DNA of 64,000 nt, from NCBI GenBank assembly GCA_956465555.1, contig OY101123.1:1612001-1676000 (forward strand), given 5' to 3'. Shown piece after piece: positions 1-11,021 of this stretch (the first letter of the stretch is position 1; every line of letters starts with the position of its first letter). Position numbers and translations under genes: made by a program. The notes below the pieces were generated by a model. It saw only the letters and a list, made by a program, of their open reading frames with translations. It ran no database searches and had not been told where the DNA came from. The stretch comes from Nitzschia sp. pyKryTriq1. Its lineage: Eukaryota > Bacillariophyta > Bacillariophyceae > Bacillariales > Bacillariaceae.

Positions 1-546
1 GCATCCTCCATTTTATGTCGCTTTTCGATCGCTTCTTTGTTCTCGTGTTTCTCCGCGTAATCAATGATTGATGAGGTCTCTTTCACGCCCTCGTTGAGCT
101 CGAAATCGGAGACGCCGTCGGGGGCATCCACGGCAAAGCCACTGCGAGCGCTCATCAAAGACGCCTTGAGAACTTCAATCTGACGGGACATATTCTCTTT
201 CTGAAAGGCGGCCTTTTCGAAAAGAGCTTCTACCTCAGCCGCAGAATTTCCTTGCTTCATAGCATTCTTCTTCTTTGCGTAAGTAGTCTTTAATTCGTCG
301 AGAGACGATTCTAGTGCAATTGTTTTATCAAGCATATCATCAAGATATTCCAACCGATCGGCCATCAGATGGCCATCATAGTAATCTTCTGGAGGCACTT
401 CTTCTCTCGTCGACATTGCTCTCCCTTTCAAATACTGTGATGCGGCTGGGCTTCCAAGCGCTCGTGGCTGGTAGAGAGCACCAGACGCACGCATAACACC
501 TCGTTTGGCATGCTGGAAAATGGCTTGGCGGCTGACTTGAAACATG
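1..546 (-). CDS. Partial coiled-coil protein, probable mitochondrial presequence
   Basis: An open frame starts at an ATG at 546 and stays open to the left edge, so 182 codons are visible and the C-terminus is missing. The first 30 residues (MFQVSRQAIFQHAKRG...) are rich in Arg, Ser and Ala and lack acidic residues until about position 47, as in mitochondrial presequences. Residues from about 60 to 130 are Lys/Glu/Leu/Ala-rich, with heptad-like spacing that suggests a coiled coil. I do not recognise a family. Codon usage and the clean 182-codon frame support a real gene. A mitochondrial role is inferred from the N-terminus only. Confidence 0.65.
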
Positions 547-1027
547 GTTCTAATCTTTAAATGTGGCAGGGGTCTTGGATTTTTGTTCGACGACGGTTTA
601 TGATCTTTCCTTTTTTTGTGAAGAAGAATCATCATCATCATTATTTGTTGGTTCCTCGCCTACTTGTACCGGTACCGGTGCAAGTACGCGTTATTCTATT
701 GGCTTCGGGTCCGGTCGTCCTTGACACGGGTTCGCATTCTGCTGTTGATCTATTCGACTGAGGTTCTTCGAAAAAAGATCCCTGTGCGTAGACATTCTAC
801 TCGTACTAAGCGCTACTGTGCACGTACGCTTTTCATCAGTTGTCGTGCGTGCTTTCAAGAAGTGACGCGTGTTAGTATAAGAGTCCGGTGTTCCGATCTT
901 TTGTGGACCGCTTTTTTCGTTGTTATGTTGAGAGTGTGACACACGAAGTAGTCTGTCATCGCTAGCATCGTTTCATGTCCACCCCCACAACACAGTCTCG
1001 CATAGACAGGGACGCATAAAATCCAAA
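547..1027. other. Spacer between divergent genes
   Basis: It separates the minus-strand partial gene from the plus-strand TspO-like gene and presumably holds both promoters. A TACCGGTACCGG palindrome cluster lies near 665-685. No convincing coding frame was seen; short frames on both strands here are Arg/Ser-rich and lack start context. Confidence 0.5.
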
Positions 1028-2031
1028 ATGAGCTTTCAGTTCTTGTCCTCTATGAATAAACCTCCCATTGTGGCGGCGGTAGGAGCGGTGATTGCTGGTG
1101 GTTTCCCGTTGATTCCTGCACTGCCCATTGGAGTCCTGCAAGTTGCCAATGTCATTGCATTTGCCACCAACGTCGCAGCGGTTTCTGTCCCCGGTCGGCT
1201 GGATGGAGAGCAAGATCAAAAAATGCGACAAGGGGATGTGAATCCAGAATCGTCTCCTCTGCTATCAGGTCCTAGCGACCCGCTTGCCTTGAGACAGCGT
1301 ACGTTAGTTCTTCCGGCAGGCTGGGCCTTCAGTATATGGGGCCCAATCTATTTGGGCGAGGCGACGTTTTGCGTTGCTCAATTCATCGACAGTACCAATC
1401 TAGCTGCTTCTCTTCCACAAGCCACGGTCCCGTTTGTGGCAGCCAACTTGCTTCAAGCTCTTTGGTGTGCATCCTTTCGACCTTCTTTCAACGAAGGCTG
1501 GCACAAATATGTCAGTTGTGCCATGCTGGGCGGTACCGCATACGCGTTGTCTTTCATTCCTGCAGACCAATCATGGTACTTTCTTCCAATGGCAGTCCAC
1601 TTCGGTAAGTGATATGTACGAGTACTATATGAACGGTGTTGATCTCCGGGCTGGTGGTTGTATGCTCATTCTTCTTCTTTTTGCTCACTTCTGTTATAGG
1701 GTGGACGACCGCTGCAACCCTCGTAAACGTGAACGGAAGCATGGCCATGTCGCGAAATGTTTCGGATACTGCACTTGTAGCTGCTGGTCATTCCTCGGCC
1801 GTTTTAGCAACGTTGCTAGGCGTTGGTGTCACTGTGTTTGAGTGGTCCACTCCTGCGTATGGGTTGACGGTGGCATGGGCGTTGGCGGCAGTAGCGAATG
1901 GCATCAAAGTTGAACGACATGAACGTGATTGGACTCCTGCCTTGCAATCAGGAGCCCGAGTCCAAAAAACTCTGTGCTGGATTGGATCGGCCATTTGTGC
2001 TTCGACTGCGGCGTTCTATCTACTTCAATAG
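1028..2031 (+). CDS. TspO/MBR-like (tryptophan-rich sensory protein family) membrane protein
   Basis: Two exons, 1028..1604 and 1700..2031, with a GTAAGT...TATAG intron of 95 bp, give 302 residues. The join rebuilds a Gly codon and yields HFGWTTAATLVN across the junction. The motif AGWAFSIWGPIYLGE after residue 95, followed by several hydrophobic helices and the GW.TAA.LVN segment, resembles the bacterial tryptophan-rich sensory proteins related to the TspO/MBR translocator. Family members bind tetrapyrroles or other small hydrophobic ligands in organelle or cell membranes. The N-terminal 60 residues carry two extra hydrophobic stretches, which could be targeting sequence. Substrate and organelle are not readable from sequence. 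The first ATG was chosen; a second Met lies 8 codons in. Confidence 0.7.
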
Positions 2032-2562
2032 GCTACATACTAGCGGTCGCGCTTCGTGATCTACTATGATATGATAAATTCATGTCTCCACTTGCAAGGG
2101 AGTAGTCAAGTGTAGCAACTAAGACTACGAATAGTATCTCTACTTCAATTCTTTGTCTTTTAGAGTACGTTAGTCAGCAAATAATTATGGTACAAGTATC
2201 AGCAGCTAATACGATACTGCTGTAGCGATCTGAATTTCTCCTCCTGTGGGTCAAAGGAGTCGTCGTCGTCATCTCGTCGTTCGTCGTCGGCGCGGTTGAT
2301 AAACAACCAGAGCGGATTGTGACTTTTGCGGTGACTATTACAATATACAATCTCATTTACTACTGACCTGCGTCCTGATGGTATCGTTAATCTTATTACT
2401 GAAGAAAGATTGTTTTCATCATTCAAGTTGAGAGCGGTAGAATTTCTTGAGGAAGACTGCCACGATTTCTTAATGCGATGAAGTTTGGGAAAACGAGGTC
2501 TCTCAAAACGCTCTTCATAGTGCAAGGCAATTTCGAGCAGTGGCAACGCTGCAAAGGCTCCA
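2032..2562. other. Spacer, no gene seen
   Basis: It lies between two plus-strand genes. A CGTCGTCGTC-type low-complexity patch sits at about 2252-2295. A minus-strand frame covering 2199-2585 is Arg/Ser/Asp-rich, overlaps the start of the next gene and was judged spurious. Confidence 0.5.
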
Positions 2563-4251
2563 ATGGCAGATGATTCACAATCCACGCCAAAACGTCGAAG
2601 ATTTCGCCCAACGTTTCTAGGGATTTTCTTTGCCGCGGCAATGGCCGTGTTTCAAGTAGTGAACTCTCAGACCAACTTGCTCCCTTCATCGGGCCTTACT
2701 GGCTGGGCGAGCGGAGCCGTGGCGGTGCCCGAACCTTTCTCCTGCGCCTTTCGAGACTACGAAAGAAATCCTGATCGATTATATGGACTCACATCTGAGA
2801 CATATCCCGACCCCTTTCTGCGAGCCTCGTTCTACATTCATGGTTTACCACCAATCCTCCTTCCCGTTACCTCACCGGCATCTGGCGGCAAGGTTTGTCG
2901 CCGGCCACAAAAACCCGGAGAGTCGTTACTGATGGATGGGTCAAATCCGACGATGTTGTCTTTTGCTAGGCTCCAGAAGGAACTGTCACCAACATACGCC
3001 CCACTCATGCAGCTTCTCTCGCGGTATCCTTCCGCCACGTATTTGGTCTCCAGTGCGTTCAAGAGAGCAAACAATCAGTGCGAGTACGTTTCAAAAAAGG
3101 CTTCAAGGAAGGCAACAAATAAGACTCGATTCACAGCTATGAGTATGCCAGGAAGACAGCCGCACGACGCAGATATTTACATCGTCGACTCGGAAATTCG
3201 TACGCTGTGGCAGACCCATATTTGGGATGCAACTACTTTTCACGAAGATCCTAGCAAGAGATTTCAAAATGCATCGCACTTCCCTGCTGATGATCTTCGT
3301 CTGTTTAGCCACGATGGCGAGATTTGGGCATCATACAAACGATATCAAAAATATGGAACTGGTGGTAGCAACAAAGGTGCACAAAAGATCACTAGGATAC
3401 GGTTCGAATTTCAACCGTCGTCCTCGGGTTTTCCCCCGTTCTTGGCATTTGCCGACCCCACTGAAGAAATTGAACTTTGCTGTGGCCGCAATTTTGGCGC
3501 CCTGTCACAGAAATGGAATCCATTCATAGGCCATGAGCCTCCGATAAATAGAAACCTTTCGTTGGTGACATGGCCGGATCCGGTATGGGTTCAGTCGCTT
3601 GACACTAGGGAGACCATGGCTAACAGAAAGGACAATACCAATACCATGATCGAGTTTAGGGATCCTGATCATATCAAGAGTCGAATGCCAAACAAAAAAG
3701 CTTCTGAATTTCATGGCACGAATAACCAATTTCTTTATGTTCCTGGATGGGATGAATATCTTGGCGTAGGGCACTTTCATCGTGAGCGAAAGTAAGTTTC
3801 CGACGCCGGCCTTGCTCGATGGAATTACTGATATCATGCCGCATGATTCTGCTTCTCTCACCAATACCTGTACCACTGTAGATGGATCAAGGACAAGCGA
3901 GTAGACGCGGCGTACGGGCATCATTACACACACGCCTTCTTCACTATTTCTGGTCAACCTCCATATCGCTTAGTTCGGCTGTCCCAAGAGTTTGTCTTTC
4001 CCAGCAAAGTTCCCGGATTCACCAAAGATGCTGATGTTGTCCAATTCGCTTCTGGACTGGAATGGTCGTCGCCAAATCAAATTGCCATTGGATATGGTAT
4101 CAATGACTGTGAAGGAGCCATTGTCTATGTGAACTGGACCACCGTTGAGTCCATGCTGCGTGCGGTTGACAAAGGGACGCATGTGGCACATACGATGCAA
4201 AATCTGACGAGAGAAGAATTCAATCCCACGATTCGTGCTTCTACAATATAG
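2563..4251 (+). CDS. Type II membrane protein, GH130-like beta-propeller candidate
   Basis: Exons 2563..3791 and 3882..4251, with a GTAAGT...TGTAG intron of 90 bp, give 532 residues. A Lys/Arg-rich cytoplasmic start is followed by a hydrophobic anchor at about residues 17-33, so the body should face the Golgi or ER lumen; several N-x-S/T sites agree. The second exon encodes HAFFTISG, then DVVQFASGLEW and IAIGYGINDCEGA. This order (substrate-facing segment, SGLE, then YG.ND) resembles the C-terminal blades of GH130-type and related five-bladed propeller glycosidase or phosphorylase-like proteins. The assignment rests on motif resemblance alone and catalytic residues were not confirmed. A role in glycan processing is inferred. 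A glycosyltransferase of a different fold is the main alternative. Confidence 0.6.
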
Positions 4252-4812
4252 TGTACCGTTGCGATAATGCATTGTTTGCTCCAGTTTTCGGACAGTGGAT
4301 ACTCTACAGTCAGTATGAATGGACATCATAAGGCAGCTTTCAAGCTTTTTCTACCCGGAGTACATATTTTTGAAAAGGCTCCGAGGGGCGAGATCTCTAT
4401 ATGATAATTTTTCTTTTCTTCGGTCCTTTGGGGTCCAATACGAGTTCTGTAGTCCGACGGTTCGATTTTTGGCGGGAAACGCCCATCACGCTCGAGCAAA
4501 GCGATGGCTCATCGCGTTTTTTTCTAAAACCGAGGTGTCTTATTGTATCGGTACCGTAGTACGAGTATTGATAGTCTATTAGCTCCTGCTGTACGAGTAC
4601 CAGTAGACTATTCGTACTCTGGAAAGAGAGGGGAGAGGGAGGATCGGCCCAATTCTTTTCTCGACCAACGTTCAACTGACTTTGTCCAGTAGAACTTCAT
4701 CCTTGATTGATACGCATCGCTAGTAGCGATTGGAATCTTTTAAAATAATTCGGGCCTTTTCATTCCAGGATCCTAAACGCACTGCAGGGAAACTGCACGA
4801 CCGTTATTACAC
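4252..4812. other. Spacer with GTAC-rich imperfect palindromes
   Basis: It lies between two plus-strand genes. Positions 4548-4618 hold TATCGGTACCGTAGTACGAG-type sequence, then an imperfect inverted copy of GAGTA...TAGTCTA around 4563-4620. No gene is supported. Confidence 0.5.
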
Positions 4813-5861
4813 ATGGTTCCGCCCGCAATGTCAAGAAGGTCACCATGGATTCGATCGACGGCGTCCGTTCCGGTTAGGCTACAAGTGTTTCTTGGGGTCT
4901 TATTAGGCGTGTTCGTTCTCGTCATTCTGGTTGACGATCGAAATCAAGGTACCAGCGCGATAGTCTATTTTCCAGAGCCGCGTGACCATGTCGCCAAGGA
5001 TCCTCTCATCTTTCACTGCGACGACTTTTCGAGCGACGTGCGACTGCACAAGAATATCTCGATCGATGCCGAGGTGGGCAAGATCTATGCAGCGTTTTTG
5101 ACGAAGTATGATCCTCCCTTTTGGATATCTCAGCATGCAGATGACAAGGAAATTGTCAATACGGGTCAGAATCTTCGTGAAATGGAGCAAACGATTTTGA
5201 TGGAGCAAATTCTTCGGGAAGCACATGGCGGTGATGTCTTATTCTTCCAACCAAATGATTGGGGCTGGTTTTCGCTTTTGGCAGCATCCAAGCCGGGACG
5301 CAAGGTTAGAATATATCATCCCCAGAACCGAACGAACATAATTCGACTATGCGAATCGATTCTGCTGAATCAATGGCACCTCGACATGAGCGACGCTAAT
5401 AGTCTCCAAGAAAATGGCGTCAAGTCTCCTCGGATGCAGATCATTACAGGTAAAAACTACCCACTCCAATCGCTGGGAATACATATTCCTTCCCAGATTG
5501 CTCTCTTGAAGCTTCAGGGCGATAATCTGCTGGCTACTACAGTCCAAGACAAAGTGGTGTCCACGGTTCTTCGGAAAGGTCTGGCAGAATATATATGGGT
5601 CGAGTACCGGTCAGGAACTAGCCACGGTGGCAGTAAGGATGAGTTGGAAGCCATCCTAGAATCAATCTCTCATTCAGGAGATTACCATCCTCACTGGCCC
5701 GAGGCATCGTCGGATGCCTGGTCGAGTGGGCAGCGGCGATTGTGCCACAGCCCGTGCCACTTTTGGTGGAAACGAAAGCTTACAACAAAACCTTAGCAAC
5801 TCAAGAACGATATACTCAAATTGTCTATACTAGAAGCTTTTTAGGAATCTTGCGTGTGTAA
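4813..5861 (+). CDS. Type II membrane protein with FkbM-like methyltransferase domain
   Basis: A signal anchor sits at about residues 23-40. The body contains GGDVLFFQPNDWGWFSLLAA followed by a basic strand and HPQNRTNIIRLCESILLNQW. This follows the FkbM pattern, in which the SAM-binding strand and Gly loop precede an E/H-P-N acidic-loop region and an 'N.xLN' helix. The Gly-rich loop is degenerate (DWGWF), so activity is uncertain. The 3' end is ambiguous. Reading straight through stops at 5796 (327 aa) with a Trp/His/Ser-rich tail that looks non-native. Removing a GTAAGG...GGGCAG intron at 5633..5733 (101 bp) gives 315 residues ending at 5861 with a more natural tail (AIVPQPVPLLVETKAYNK...). 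The span given follows the spliced model. Possible role: methylation of a secreted glycan. Confidence 0.6.
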
Positions 5862-5937
5862 ACGTAAGCATAGAGCTCGTCTGGCGAATGCTAGAGTACG
5901 TGGTGGAAGGGATGAAGTCTGTCTCTAATAGTAGATT

Positions 5938-7124
5938 TTAGATTCCAGTGGGTAACTCTCGCATCAACCAAAAGCCAGCTGGGTCATCATCTTCCCCCTT
6001 TTGCACACCAAGGAAGTGGAGTCCACCCATTTGCTCTTTTCCTTCTTCAAATGCAGCCCCTTCTTCTCGTTGAATGTCATTCAATCGAGCTACAAGGTAC
6101 TGCGTGTCAATATCGGTTTCCATGATCAAATTTCGCTTTCTCAAGTCGCAGGTCATGCCTGCCACTTCGGTTCCGGCCAACCAGGCCGCCAAGGCCTCGG
6201 GGCGTTGCGTGAAAAAGATAATCCCTTGCACAAACCCATCCGCGGGCAAATTATCTGGGACCGGACACAATTTTCCCACACCAATGTTTTCATCTGTGAC
6301 ACCACCTCCTTCTAGGAATTCCGCCAACGGCAAAGAGACAAAGGCATACTTTTCACCCCGCAAAGCGTCGGGCATTTTGACAGGGGTTCTAACATCCAAA
6401 AAGCTCGGGCCTCCCAAGGTTGTAGCCATGTTAGGCCGGTAGCTGTATCCGATTGATTTGGATTGAAAGAGAAAAATGAGGATCATGAGATATGTAGAGC
6501 GATGGACGAAGCGAACGAGCAGGCAGACCCAAACAACAAATAGAGCATTCGCCCATACAGCAAATGAAAACAACATGCGTACCCTTCCATCTTGGGATAG
6601 ACATCCCGATGTCGTTCCTCCAACCACTGAGCGACAGCATAGGTACACCGCGAAGGCCGTCCTACCAAATCGAGTTCCGACAATGCAATTTTGATCATGT
6701 TGAACATGGCACCCCGAAAGTATCGAATGGTGTTGGGCTTGAGATCGATCTTTTCTACCAGCTCTTCAACGGTCGCTCGAAGCTCCTTACTATTGACTTG
6801 GTTGCTGGGCAATGTTTTGATGTATCGAAAGCTGCCTGTCGAATCCGTAATCAAAACTTCCCAAAGTTTCTTTCCGCCCACTGCTACCACAGGACGACTG
6901 TAACAATCCAACTCCCAATCTACCGACGGTTTGCGATCTGGCTTCCTGGTGAGTTCCGCACCCGCGGAGGGAGTCGTAGGGCTGGTGGAATACAGCTGAG
7001 ACAACGATGAAGTAGTGGTAGATATCGAAAGGGTGCTTTTGTGATGATTGGGCGAAAACGCATTCGTTGCCGATGAAAGAAGCACAAGGCCCGAAAGAAA
7101 GCGGAATAATTGTCGAATTTCCAT
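5938..7124 (-). CDS. TAB2: TAB2/ATAB2-family plastid RNA-binding translation factor
   Basis: Exons 6583..7124 and 5938..6442 on the minus strand, with a GTACGC...TACAG intron of 140 bp, give 348 residues. The join restores PKMEGYRPNMATT. Family hallmarks are WELDCYSRPV, then GKKLWEVLITD, IRYFRGAMFNMI, RPSRCTYAVAQWLEERH, and the C-terminal GLHFLGVQ...GFWLMRELP. TAB2 proteins bind psaB mRNA and promote translation of photosystem I (and in plants II) subunits in chloroplasts. The N-terminus has a signal peptide ending SSATNA with Phe23 directly after, then a Ser/Thr-rich stretch: the bipartite presequence expected for a complex four-membrane plastid. The ATG at 7124 is used; the codon two positions upstream is GTG. 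It is transcribed convergently with the FkbM-like gene, whose stop lies 76 bp away. Confidence 0.9.
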
Positions 7125-7654
7125 GGTCACTCGAAATATCCTTTTCAGATGTAATTTGGAATCGACTTATGCTGCAACAGCACAAACAGTGCAAGGTCCT
7201 ATACGTCGTAGATTAATGAGCGGTTCAAGCGATGGTTCTCTCCTCTCATCTCTCATCAAAGCTTTCATCATCATCGCATCATCGTCGCTCGTGTCGATTT
7301 CGTCGCGATGATGATGGTAGAAGATGCGAGATGATATTATGGTTCCACGTTTTACACGTGCATGCTTGATGACGTAAGCACCAACATGAGCTGTCCGAAA
7401 TCAACCCGCTTTAAAAAATCCTGATTCCGTATTCCTCAACAGAATGAGTTCTGTACAGCCCATACTCCATCCCAAATCCCCCATTAGGAAGAACTACAAG
7501 AACTGTATGTACTGTGTTTCGCAACTAGCTACTCTGACTCTACACTAATTTTATATGTAGAGGAAAGATAAGTAGCTCTCTAGTGAAGGACTCATATTGT
7601 GAAATAACAGATATGCTTGTTCTCTTTGTGAGCATACGGAAATACTCGTGGGGA
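7125..7654. other. Spacer upstream of TAB2
   Basis: It holds the presumed TAB2 promoter and the NOP58 3' region. A CATCATCGCATCATCGTCG-like low-complexity stretch lies at 7264-7318. Nothing else was recognised. Confidence 0.5.
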
Positions 7655-9390
7655 TTATTTTGACTTCTTCTTCTTTTTCTCCTTCTTGGCCGACTTCTTT
7701 TCTTTGCCCCCATCTTCGTCTGACGTTTTCTGTTTCTTCTTTTTTGAGTCCCCATTCTCTTCAGGTTCTTCTTCCTCCTCCTCATCGTCTGCCTTGCGCT
7801 TCTTCTTTGAAGACTTCTCCTTATCCTTCTTTTTCTTCTTCTTTTCACTCTTGGGTGTTTCTGGTGCAGCATCGTCCATCACCATGTCGCTCACCGCGTT
7901 GTAGGCGGGGGCAGCCGCTGCCGTCTTTGCTGCCACGGCATCATACTTGGCGGTCTTTGCCGCTTTCAGATTGCCGTCGGGCGATCCAAAGCTTCCTCCT
8001 TCCAACTGTCGCAATCGAGCTTCGACCTTGGCACGACCTTCGTACCCGATAGTAGTGTCTAACTGATCTGCCGTTTCATCACTCAAGGCGTCCACTCGGA
8101 TGGCAAGCGACGCCTTGGCCGCCAAGACTCGGCTAATCTTACCCTTGTTTTTGGGCGCAGCTTGTCCGATCAGACTCGCGTGATAGATGAGACCGTATTT
8201 GGGAGTATCGTGTTTGGTTTTCAGCGCTCGGAAAAGCGCCTTCTCGGCACCCAGGATCTGGACGGTCGAGGCCGGTTGTTTCGCCAAGTTCATAAGCGAT
8301 CCCGCATGGGAAATGAGACGGGCGCCAACTAGCTCACCCACAAGGATCGTCAAGTTGGGGGCAATCGCATTCATTCGGTTTTTTAGGTATTCAAAGAGTT
8401 GGGAGCGGTATTCCGTCATGGACAATACTTGTTCTGCGAGGGCTTGAATATTGATGATATCCATATCTGCAATTTCAGTACCCATACTAACTTCGGCCGC
8501 CTCTTTCACTGCAGCTTCCTTGCTTTCGTCTTCCAAAATTTCACTTAAGTCTGCGTCATGAAAGTTGGGCCGCATACCACACTTTAGGACCAACTTCGAG
8601 TATTGGGCATTGTCGCTCAGAATAGCCTGGAGCTCAGGAAAGTGCCAGCCATACCATTCCTTGACACGCATCGCATACGTATTGATTTCTTTATCGAGTT
8701 CATCCAACAATCCGACAGCTTGGATAACCATCGTATCCACCTTGTCGGCTGAGAATTTGAGCTTGTATCGACTCAATGAGTGTGACAAACCCAGTTGCAT
8801 GGCGCGGAGATCCTCAGCGGAAACGCCACCTTCTGTGTCAAAAAGCTCTTCCATATAGCATCTGATCCCCCGGAAGAGTTCATTGGTCTTGCTGTCACTG
8901 ACAACAGTAATGGAGTCGAGGGCATCCTTGAGGCCCGGCCCCATAGATTTGTCAGCCACAGCCAGTGAACTCGAGGCGGCCTTTTTGAGCTTTTTCTTCA
9001 AGAAACTCTTGAGCGTTTTCGAGACCTTGCCTTCGAGCATGCTAGTAGCAGCAGTCACGGCATCAGCTGTGTCTTCAAAAGGCTGAAAGCTGAGAAGCGA
9101 AAGGTATTTGGAGGCTGTTTTGCTATCTTTGAAAAAGGTTTCGAAGATATCATCCGGTTCAGTCTTGGACAATTTCTTCTCATCAGACACCTGCGACGTA
9201 CGTACATCAAAGCAAGGGTGAGTTTCCTCCATTAACAACGATCGAAGATGTGCCGCGGTATGCCCCGCCGATGACAATTCTCAGATAGAAACACCACAAT
9301 CATCGCTGGAAGCAGATCCATTGAAGCCCGAAGTCTCATTCTCACCTTGAAGAGAGAGTACCCCGCAGGAGTCTCAAATAACACCAGCAT
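7655..9390 (-). CDS. NOP58: Nucleolar box C/D snoRNP core protein NOP58
   Basis: Exons 9346..9390 and 7655..9190 on the minus strand, with a GTGAGA...CGCAG intron of 155 bp, give 526 residues. The 15-codon first exon encodes MLVLFETPAGYSLFK, the conserved NOP58/NOP56 start, and joins in frame to VSDEKKL. Downstream are the NOSIC-type segment KLKFSADKVDTMVIQA and RVKEWYGWHFPEL, and the Nop domain with LVGELVGARLI, ILGAEKALFRALK and GLIYHASLIGQA. The tail from about residue 435 is a Lys/Glu/Asp KKE-type repeat, as in yeast and human NOP58. The protein scaffolds box C/D snoRNPs with fibrillarin, NOP56 and SNU13 for rRNA 2'-O-methylation in the nucleolus. Without the first exon an apparent ATG at 9277 gives a wrong N-terminus made of intron sequence. 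Confidence 0.96.
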
Positions 9391-10361
9391 GGTTTTCAAT
9401 ATACGTTAGAGTTTTAAAGCACTGGCCTTGTTCCAACTTGTAGACCAGAGATCATGGTACTGTACAGGACAGGCAAGATGGGATCGGGAGAGAAGGACCA
9501 GCATGCCATCGTCGTCGGGCTGTTTCACCGTTGATTGGCGATTGCAGCCATCGAAGAGATCGGTTGGATATCCTAGAGTTGACGGGCGAAGACAGACACA
9601 AGTATGATTGTATCATTTCCAGGCGGTTGTGCTTTATTCGACTAAGGCGACTAAAAGTAACCAAGCAGCAAACTTGGCAGCAAAACCCTAATACAGTACG
9701 TGTACTGTAGTTCCTGTGGATCCGTCTCGTGTCCTACTGTACGGTACCAGGTACAGTAGCCTCTGAATAGACCACGTTAAAAAGATTTAGATATTGCTAT
9801 TGCTACAGTACGTGTAGTTGTACGTTGCATCCATACTGTAGACTAATTTGTTACTTCTCAACTTGCTACCGGTAGAGAGTCGTCTACCGGTACTCGTACT
9901 CTCTGCTAGCTGCCGTAGTAATCATAGATACGCCGACTCCAAAGTTTGAAAAAACTACTAATTATAGTATTCTTCTTGCGTATAACATCAGATGAATGGA
10001 AGGGAGCAATACCGGTCTCCTCTAGTTTGAGAATTGAAATTGTGAACGTTCTCGCAGCGGCGCTGCTACAGTCCGGCAATCATGCGACGCCGCTGACAAC
10101 AGTGATCCATAGAAGCGCAACAATGAATTAGCGCATTCTTCCTAACCAAGTAAGATTGCTCGCTTTTCTCTCGGATATCTTTTGCGTAGGTCACTACCTC
10201 CTTTGCTACGAACCTACGGGCAAGAAAACGGTACCTCGCTTCAGGTACGGCTCCAATCTGTTGCCCACGGTCCAATTAACAGTGGAATGCCTCACTTACT
10301 TGTAGACCGAAAGTGATCCCAAGCATCTCGATTTGACGGGTAACATAATGATGTATGATCT
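9391..10361. other. Spacer with GTAC palindrome clusters
   Basis: It lies upstream of NOP58 and downstream of the DUF3291 gene. GTACGTGTACTGTAG- and GTACTGTACGGTACC-like clusters occur at about 9697-9760 and again at 9807-9905. Short frames at 9452-9664 and 9946-10131 lack any recognisable motif and are not called. Confidence 0.5.
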
Positions 10362-11021
10362 TCATATTCTCGATGGCATTGGAAATTTCTCCGCGGAAGC
10401 AAAATCAAAGGCATGCTCGGTCGGCCCATGCTCTTTTAAATGGGCACATCGCTCAAAGGACTCTTTTAGACTTGGAGGTTGATATTTGTTAGCAGTCAGA
10501 TCGTACCACCAGCATACGGAATAGGGTGATGGTGGAGCCGTGAACCACTCTTTCTTTCGCTTGAAATACATGGCATGGCCACTCTTGAACACAAAATGAC
10601 GGAGCGAGGCCATGTCTTTCCACAAGGATAATTGAGGCATCAAGAGAGGGTCTTCCCTCAATAGATCCACCGCCATGTGTTCTGCTTCGTCGTCGTTGTC
10701 GTAGCTCCAGACAAATCCTGGCGTTGTTTTCGCAATGACGTTGACAGGTTCCAAGGCGAGCTTAAATTCTTTCATTTCAGGATCGTCCATTGGGGCCACC
10801 AATCGAGCATAATTCATCTGGGCCAAGACGATAGGCTGTTCTTGCGCCACTTGTTCGAGCAGCAACACCGACCCAGCAGCGCTACTTTCGGGTTGTGCTG
10901 GATTGCCGGTAAAAAATGAGGCCCGTTGTAAAAGATCCAACCAGGAAGCAACTCCTCGTTGCGGGGCCCACAACGAGGCGGCCTTGTTGGCTCCAGCACA
11001 ACCTACCGATCGAAGCATCAT
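10362..11021 (-). CDS. DUF3291-family protein, probable mitochondrial targeting
   Basis: Single exon, 219 residues from the ATG at 11021; the in-frame codon two positions upstream is TTG. The core matches the DUF3291 layout: VLAQMNYARLVAPMDDPEM near residue 68, then EPVNVIAKTTPGFVWSY, LSLWKDMASLRHFVFKSGHA, KRKKEWF, CWWYDL and the closing EHGPTEHAFDFASAEKFP. DUF3291 belongs to the dimeric alpha/beta barrel class (monooxygenase-like); its reaction is not established. The first 35 residues (MMLRSVGCAGANKAASLW...) are basic and Ala/Ser-rich and suggest import into mitochondria. Confidence 0.85.
   Translation of the reverse strand: MMLRSVGCAGANKAASLWAPQRGVASWLDLLQRASFFTGNPAQPESSAAGSVLLLEQVAQEQPIVLAQMNYARLVAPMDDPEMKEFKLALEPVNVIAKTTPGFVWSYDNDDEAEHMAVDLLREDPLLMPQLSLWKDMASLRHFVFKSGHAMYFKRKKEWFTAPPSPYSVCWWYDLTANKYQPPSLKESFERCAHLKEHGPTEHAFDFASAEKFPMPSRI

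Noticed and set aside
2199-2585. 128-codon minus-strand frame
   Set aside because: It overlaps the start of a well-supported plus-strand gene and has no recognisable features.
9191-9277. ATG at 9277 as the NOP58 start
   Set aside because: The residues it adds match no NOP58; the 15-codon first exon at 9346-9390 restores the conserved N-terminus.
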